Assembly (NCBI GenBank): GCA_015680685.1
Contig: MNCI01006964.1
Span: forward strand, 46,730-110,729
Source of the DNA: Gnetum montanum
Taxonomy: Eukaryota > Streptophyta > Gnetopsida > Gnetales > Gnetaceae
Direction of reading: 5' to 3'
DNA length: 64,000 bases
In this document: one piece after another, positions 59,171 through 64,000 of the stretch
Position numbering within the stretch: the stretch's first letter is position 1
Layout: each line of letters opens with the position of its first letter
Position numbers and translations under genes: made by a program
The notes under the pieces: generated by a model
Seen by the model: only the letters and a program-made list of their open reading frames with translations
Told to the model about the DNA's origin: nothing
Database searches by the model: none

Positions 59171-60719
59171 TTGCTTAGATGGTATTTCCTTATGTATATT
59201 GAAGTTTAAATGGAGTGATTTATATAATCACATGTTATCATTGGAAATGAAGCTGGGAGGAATCATCAAATTCCTTTGACGTTACACCCTTTTTCATGCC
59301 TTCTTGATCCTTTTTTCATTCATATAGTGATCATGTGAGTTAACTAAACTTTTTACTATGATTATGACCACATTATGTATATGGTAAGGACCTCTTATTA
59401 ATAGAAATAAAGAGATTGATGAGATGGTCTCATTGCATCATGAAATCATTTCTTCCTAGGCTAGATGACATATGATGAACCTTTCACACTATATGATGTC
59501 ATTCTTTTACCATGATAAAATTGTCATCAATAAAAAGAAAACATTTTTGTAGCAAATAACTAATGACTTAAGAAAAATAAAAAATCAAGAAATGGAGAAT
59601 ATACCAAGAATAGAAAAAGAAGGAAAAACATAGAAAATGATAACAATAGTGTGACATCTGAAAATGTCAGTGGCTAGAACACCAAGAGGCTTGTGGGCAT
59701 ATAGCCTAACCCTGAATCAGTGGGAGGGCCATGCTAGGAAAACAGAAACAAGGTGCCCTGAATGATCTGGTCAATTAGATAGGGACTTACGTGGTGTAAC
59801 AATAACTATTTGTAAGAATATTTTTAAGTTAGTTTCGTGTGGGAGTTGGGGCAACAAGCAAGAATGTAACGTAACGTGAATATACAAATGTGTATCAATA
59901 GTAGAAGAAAATGCAAGAATAATGCTAAAACTTTGAAACAGATGCTGAGGATATAGAACTAGAGTTTGAAGGTGGAGAAATGCACTGCCCCAAGATCAGG
60001 GAGCATAACTTTTGAATGAATGATGTTTGAAACTAGCATGCAACGTTCAGACAGACACATTGACTACGTAGTGGTGTAGTCACAGTCTCTGGGATGTTAC
60101 AAATGCAATGTTGGCAACTACAAAGGAGGCTAAACCTACTGGGTTGGCAATCATCATGCTATGCGGGTGCAAGGAAAACTATCATGGTACTTGCCAAGAT
60201 GTCAAGCTTAGGTGCTCAGGTGCGGGAGTAGTGAAGATGCTATGAGTGTTCTAATGCTTAATGCTCAAAATGATTTTTCCAACCAACCAACCCACCACTA
60301 AAATGCTGATTATCAAGGTATTTATAAGGCTAGGGTTGATGTGAGATGTGGACTGGGTGCCACATGGCCTAGGTCCCATGTAGCATGGGCATGAACAAGT
60401 TACACTGACATGTTACACTCAAAATGTTATGCTCTAAGTGTTAATCTCAAAGTGCTATGCTCTGCAAGATAAGAACGGGAACTCAGAAACTACCAAATTA
60501 TGACCACACCACCTAGATTGCATGTGCTAGAGTCTGAGAGACCAGCATGTACCTACAAACAATGTCAAAAAAAATGCAACTTGGATTCTATGCTCTAGGA
60601 CAACGTCTTCCCCCTCATTTGAGTAGGGTCAAATGTAAGAACAATTTTGGGGATCAATGGAAGGTGCAAAAGCAAGGCAAATNAAGATTGATCACACCTT
60701 GGGGTGTAGTAGAACAGAC
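59171..60719. other. Unresolved repeat-like region, possibly LTR/3' region of gypsy F
   Basis: No ORF or domain recognised. A composition change near 59640 (TGTGACATCTGAAAATGTC) could be an LTR edge. A single N at 60683 lies in otherwise normal sequence and may be an assembly join. Confidence 0.35.
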
Positions 60720-61230
60720 AACCTTGGAAGTCAAAAAATTGCCAAATGCATCTTCCATGTCGAGATAGCTTAATAGATCCTTGTTCAATAGTTAGAAAAA
60801 ATTTGGCCTTGGAACCTCTATCATGCTGGCTACACTATGCAATGTAGCAGAGTGTGATAGCTCGAAAGATAGAAAATTTGCCAAACTATTTCTTCCATCC
60901 TAAGCACTTTTGATAGACTCTAGCATGATACTTGGGTGGACCAGCTACTGGGACATGTGTCAAGTTGGGCATGTTGGAGAGTGTAGTGAGCTTGACAGTT
61001 TGGGAGATAGAAAATTTGCCAAACTATCTAGTCCATCCTAAGTAGACCGTGATCACTTCTAGCTTGAGATTTGTGCAGACTGGCCATGGAAGTGTATGCT
61101 ACACTGGCTGTGCTATGCAGCGTAGTAGGCAAACTTAGAAAATTTTTGCAAAAATCAAGACTTCAAATGTGCTACATTGTCTACACTAAATAGTGTGACA
61201 CTAGACTTTGAAAGATTTTGCCCAAGTTTC
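60720..61230. repeat. Tandem array of about 137-bp units
   Basis: The landmark GAAAATTTGCCAAACTAT occurs near 60872 and 61010, with weaker copies at about 60736 (AAAAAATTGCCAAATGC) and 61137 (GAAAATTTTTGC). Between them, TCCATCCTAAG, CTTCTAGCTTGA/CTCTAGCATGA and CTACACTGGCT/CTACACTATGCA recur in register. About three to three and a half copies. Confidence 0.65.
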
Positions 61231-62682
61231 AACACTTTGAAAAATATGCCATTGAACTACAGGAGTCTGAAATTGGTGGTGTTTCATTAGCCCCTCTTTG
61301 TTGACATATGGAGGACTAGCTCAAGAGACATCGACAAAGAATACAAAACACCATGATGAACACAACACCAACACCATTCGTCAGTGCTCCCTTGGATAAC
61401 GCTTCACTATGCTTCAGAGTGCCAAGGGAATGAGGTATAGAAGAGAGTAGTTTAGGAGGATAGGTCAAGGGATGATGGATGGAGAGGACAACTATGGGAT
61501 GCAACATCATGATGGCTTGTTGCCAAATCATGATCCCTCATTGGATTTCTTATGAGGGAGTTAGCATGTAGAGGTGGCCTACCCTTTGGATTTTGACATT
61601 TCGTTAGAATGCTTGTGACACAGTCGATCCAGGGTCAGACTGGTTATGAGGCAACAACTGTGCCATTTGACTTGGGCACTTGGCTTATGTCATTTTTTCC
61701 TTTTTCTCTGTCTCATTTTTTTGCTTTTTATCTATATATTCTTTTTTTTTTCTTTTGTGTTGCTTAGAGGCAACTTCATCGCATCTACAGGATAGGTGTT
61801 TCCTCCTTGGGATGAGTTGTGTTACATTCACTTGGGGTTTTGACTAGCCCACAAAGGCTTCCCATGGAACAAGTTGCATTATGTCTATTATGGGTTTAGT
61901 AGCTAACTATAGGAAAGGTTGCATGTGCATTAGGGAAGCTTAAAAGGGATGTGGGAGATTGTAAGATCAAGAGGTAGAGGTTGGTTTTGGCTAAGGTGGG
62001 GAGGGGTGGGGGTAGGGATGTGCACTCTTAAGTAGCTAAGCAAGCCAAAGCAGACACATTAGAATAATGTGGTACCTTGCCATCATGATGAAGCACATCC
62101 TTGAATGACACCACCTAGGCTTCATCCTACAAATGCAACATAGAGAAAATAAGAAAAATAACCACCATGTGAGATGAGGGCAAAGTCCTACTTGCTAGGG
62201 CATTGCAAGGGCTGTGAATGCTGTGTCAATTGGATGCAATGTCCAAAGTAGGAAGGCTAGTGTAGGCATCAATGATGGTAGGTTGGAAAGCTCTAGTAGC
62301 CACACTAGAAGTGAGCATTTAAGTGGCTAGAGGAAATGGTGATGCACATGCTTAGAAGTTCTCACCAAAGGTAGGTGCTAGAAAACCCAGCAACATGGTA
62401 GAGAATCACGCTACTGTACATTATTCCAGGCTTAGGCGATGGTGAGGGCCAAAGGATGGTAACGCTATGGCTAGGCCATAGTACTGTTGGGACTCCAATG
62501 AGTGCTGTTGACAATGAGAGCTACAGCTAGAAGGATTGGCAATGGTGATGGTAGCTTTGGAAGGTTAGCAAAATGCTAGATGGCATCTCCAGAAGATCAG
62601 CAAGATGCTCGGTATAGCAACATTGCAAATGTCCTAGAGGGTTTTTCCTTGATGACATGAAATTCATCCTACAACTACAACA
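61231..62682 (-). other. Probable LTR and 3' region of gypsy F, unresolved
   Basis: A pyrimidine tract on the plus strand (CACCCCACCCCATCCTACCC, 62681-62700) could be the polypurine tract of the minus-strand element F. Sequence to its left, ending CTACAACA at about 62682, would then be the start of its 3' LTR. The far LTR edge is not established (a TGTTGACATATGG at about 61299 is one candidate). A purine tract on the plus strand near 61983-62006 makes a second interpretation possible. Confidence 0.35.
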
Positions 62683-62794
62683 CCCCACCCCATCCTACCC
62701 GAGAGGTGTGGGTAGGTGATAGAAGATTGGAACTATTCTCACTCGCTTGTTTGTAGAACTATGTGTGTTCAATTATAGGTGCTAAACATCAAAC

Positions 62795-63110
62795 ACAATT
62801 TTAGATCTTGGTAGACCATCTATTGTGCTAGTTTAAGGTCGCAATAGACTATGATCCTAGTTTAAGGTCTGGGGAGACCATGATGTCCTAGTTTAAGGTC
62901 CTAGCAGACCACTATGCTAGTTTAATGTCGTAGCGGATGGTGGATGGCCAGTTTAAGGTCATAGTAGACCATGCTATGGGTGCTAGTTTAATGTCATAGC
63001 CTAAGGATGTTTTGTGCTAGTTTAATGTTGTAGTAGACATTTGTACCAGTTCAATGTCATAACAAACATCTATGCTAATTTAACATCATAGCAGATGTTT
63101 GCTTACCTTG
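62795..63110. repeat. Minisatellite, about nine copies of a 28-37-bp unit
   Basis: CTAGTTTAAGGTC or CTAGTTTAATGTC recurs near 62828, 62857, 62888, 62917, 62948, 62983, 63017, 63047 and 63075. Most copies are followed by (C/A)(A/T)AGCAGACCA-like words. It lies just past the end of the integrase of gypsy F, in its 3' untranslated region. Confidence 0.8.
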
Positions 63111-64000
63111 CTTTTGTTGTTGGTGTGATACTGCATGTCAAGTGTAGTATGGCTTCAGGTATGAGTGATTAACAAGATTGACAAACTCATTGCCATCTAG
63201 ATTAGCGAGCTTGAAGGCTCCATTGTCATATGCCTTAATGACCAAGAAAGGCCCTTCCCAGTTGGTTGAGAATTTATCCATAGGCTTTTAGATGACCTTG
63301 AGGACTAGGTCCCCTTTCTTGATTGGGTGTTGATGCTAATTGTGATGGTGCTTTTGCCACTACTTTTCTTGGTACCATTCAATGCAATTAAGTGTTTGCA
63401 TGCATTCCTCCTCTATAGAGTTGAGGTCAATGGTTCTTAACTCATTATTCTGAACCTCATTAATGAAGCTTGAAAGGATCATGCGAAGTGATGGGACCTA
63501 CAATTCAAGAGGAAAAATTACTTCAAATTTGTACACAAGACTATATGGTGTTTTACCTATCATGGTTCTACATGTTGTGTGGTAGGCCCATAGTGCGTAG
63601 ACTAGTTGTTCGTGCCATTGTCACTTACTATTGTTAAGCATCTTCTTCAAAAGGTTGATGATGACCTTGTTTGGAGCCTCCACTTGACCATTCTCTTGTG
63701 GGTAATATGGCGATGAGAAGGAATGCTTAATGCCAAGGTTTTCACAGAAGGCTTTGGTTTCTACATTGCTAAATTGTGGCCCATTATTTGTGACTATAGT
63801 CATGGGGAGACCAAACCGGGTCACTATGTTGTTGAGAATGAATTTGCAAACTTGCTATGATGTGGTCTTCCTAAGGGGAAGGGATTCAATCCACTTTGTG
63901 AAATACTTAGTTGCAGTAATGATAAAGCTGTGTCCTACGGAAGACTTAGGCATTATAGGCCCTATGATGTTCAACCCCCAACATTGGAATGACCATGTGA
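63111..64000 (-). pseudogene. Integrase end of Ty3/gypsy element F (Tat-like), runs off the window
   Basis: On the minus strand from the window edge: WGLNIIGPI, HSFIITATKYFTKWIESLPLR, then 63824-63621 open (TRFGLPMTIVTNNGPQFSN, SSPYYPQENGQVEAPNK). This is the DDE integrase core of a Ty3/gypsy element distinct from A-C. Both visible catalytic aspartates are Asn here (LNIIGP and TNNGPQ); the Glu remains. Further on come YALWAYHTTCRTMIGKTPY and a basic C-terminal tail with GDLVLKVI, WEGPFLVIKAYDNGAFKL and HSYLKPYY (to about 63150). No chromodomain. The rest of pol lies beyond 64000. Confidence 0.85.

Noticed and set aside
62795-63110. CRISPR-like array
   Set aside because: Units are diverged and contiguous with variable length, with no constant repeat/unique spacer pattern, and the DNA is plant nuclear. 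It is a minisatellite.

Overview
This is a stretch of nuclear DNA from a seed plant with a large, repeat-rich genome. The evidence is a spliced class III peroxidase gene, a small hybrid proline-rich protein gene, and tens of kilobases of old, nested plant-type retrotransposons (Ty3/gypsy with tRNA-Asp-type primer sites, Ty1/copia, RTE-type LINEs, tRNA-derived SINEs). The low gene density, AT-rich decayed elements and stacked insertions would fit a conifer or another gymnosperm, but that assignment is an inference; nothing here fixes the species.

Layout. From 1 to about 52.1 kb I see only transposable elements. A partial gypsy LTR (1-834) abuts an RTE LINE on the minus strand (835 to about 7.2 kb), itself broken by two SINEs, a 4.3-kb non-autonomous LTR element with an unrecognised ORF (1369 to about 5624) and a solo LTR (6296-6872). 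Gypsy element A (7520 to about 18255, plus strand) carries decayed gag-pol plus an extra 3' ORF. A plus-strand LINE (18256-46680) then holds a Ty1/copia element (19179-46323), and the copia holds two gypsy elements: B (20620-33336, plus) and C (34799-44657, minus). B carries a 2.7-kb foreign segment with a dead histone H3 copy. C has a perfect 5-bp target duplication. A LINE fragment (about 46.7-47.1 kb), 1.6 kb of featureless AT-rich DNA and a nearly complete RTE LINE (48773-52088, with 14-bp target duplications) close the repeat block.

The gene island is 52.1-56.6 kb. A class III secretory peroxidase lies on the plus strand (53271-54846, three exons, 336 residues) and an 8-cysteine-motif hybrid proline-rich protein on the minus strand (55971-56378). 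They converge, with about 1.1 kb between them. Both products enter the secretory pathway and probably act in the cell wall, but nothing shows that they work together. From about 57 kb the sequence returns to repeats: a relic LTR, a tRNA-Thr-like SINE, degenerate tandem arrays and, at the right edge, the integrase end of another gypsy element (F, minus strand) followed by a roughly 31-bp minisatellite.

Nearly all retrotransposon reading frames are dead. Stops tend to replace Gln, Trp or Arg codons and LTR differences are mainly transitions, as expected for long-methylated DNA. Three isolated N characters (10928, 46011, 60683) are present; at least two sit at homology breaks and may be assembly joins.
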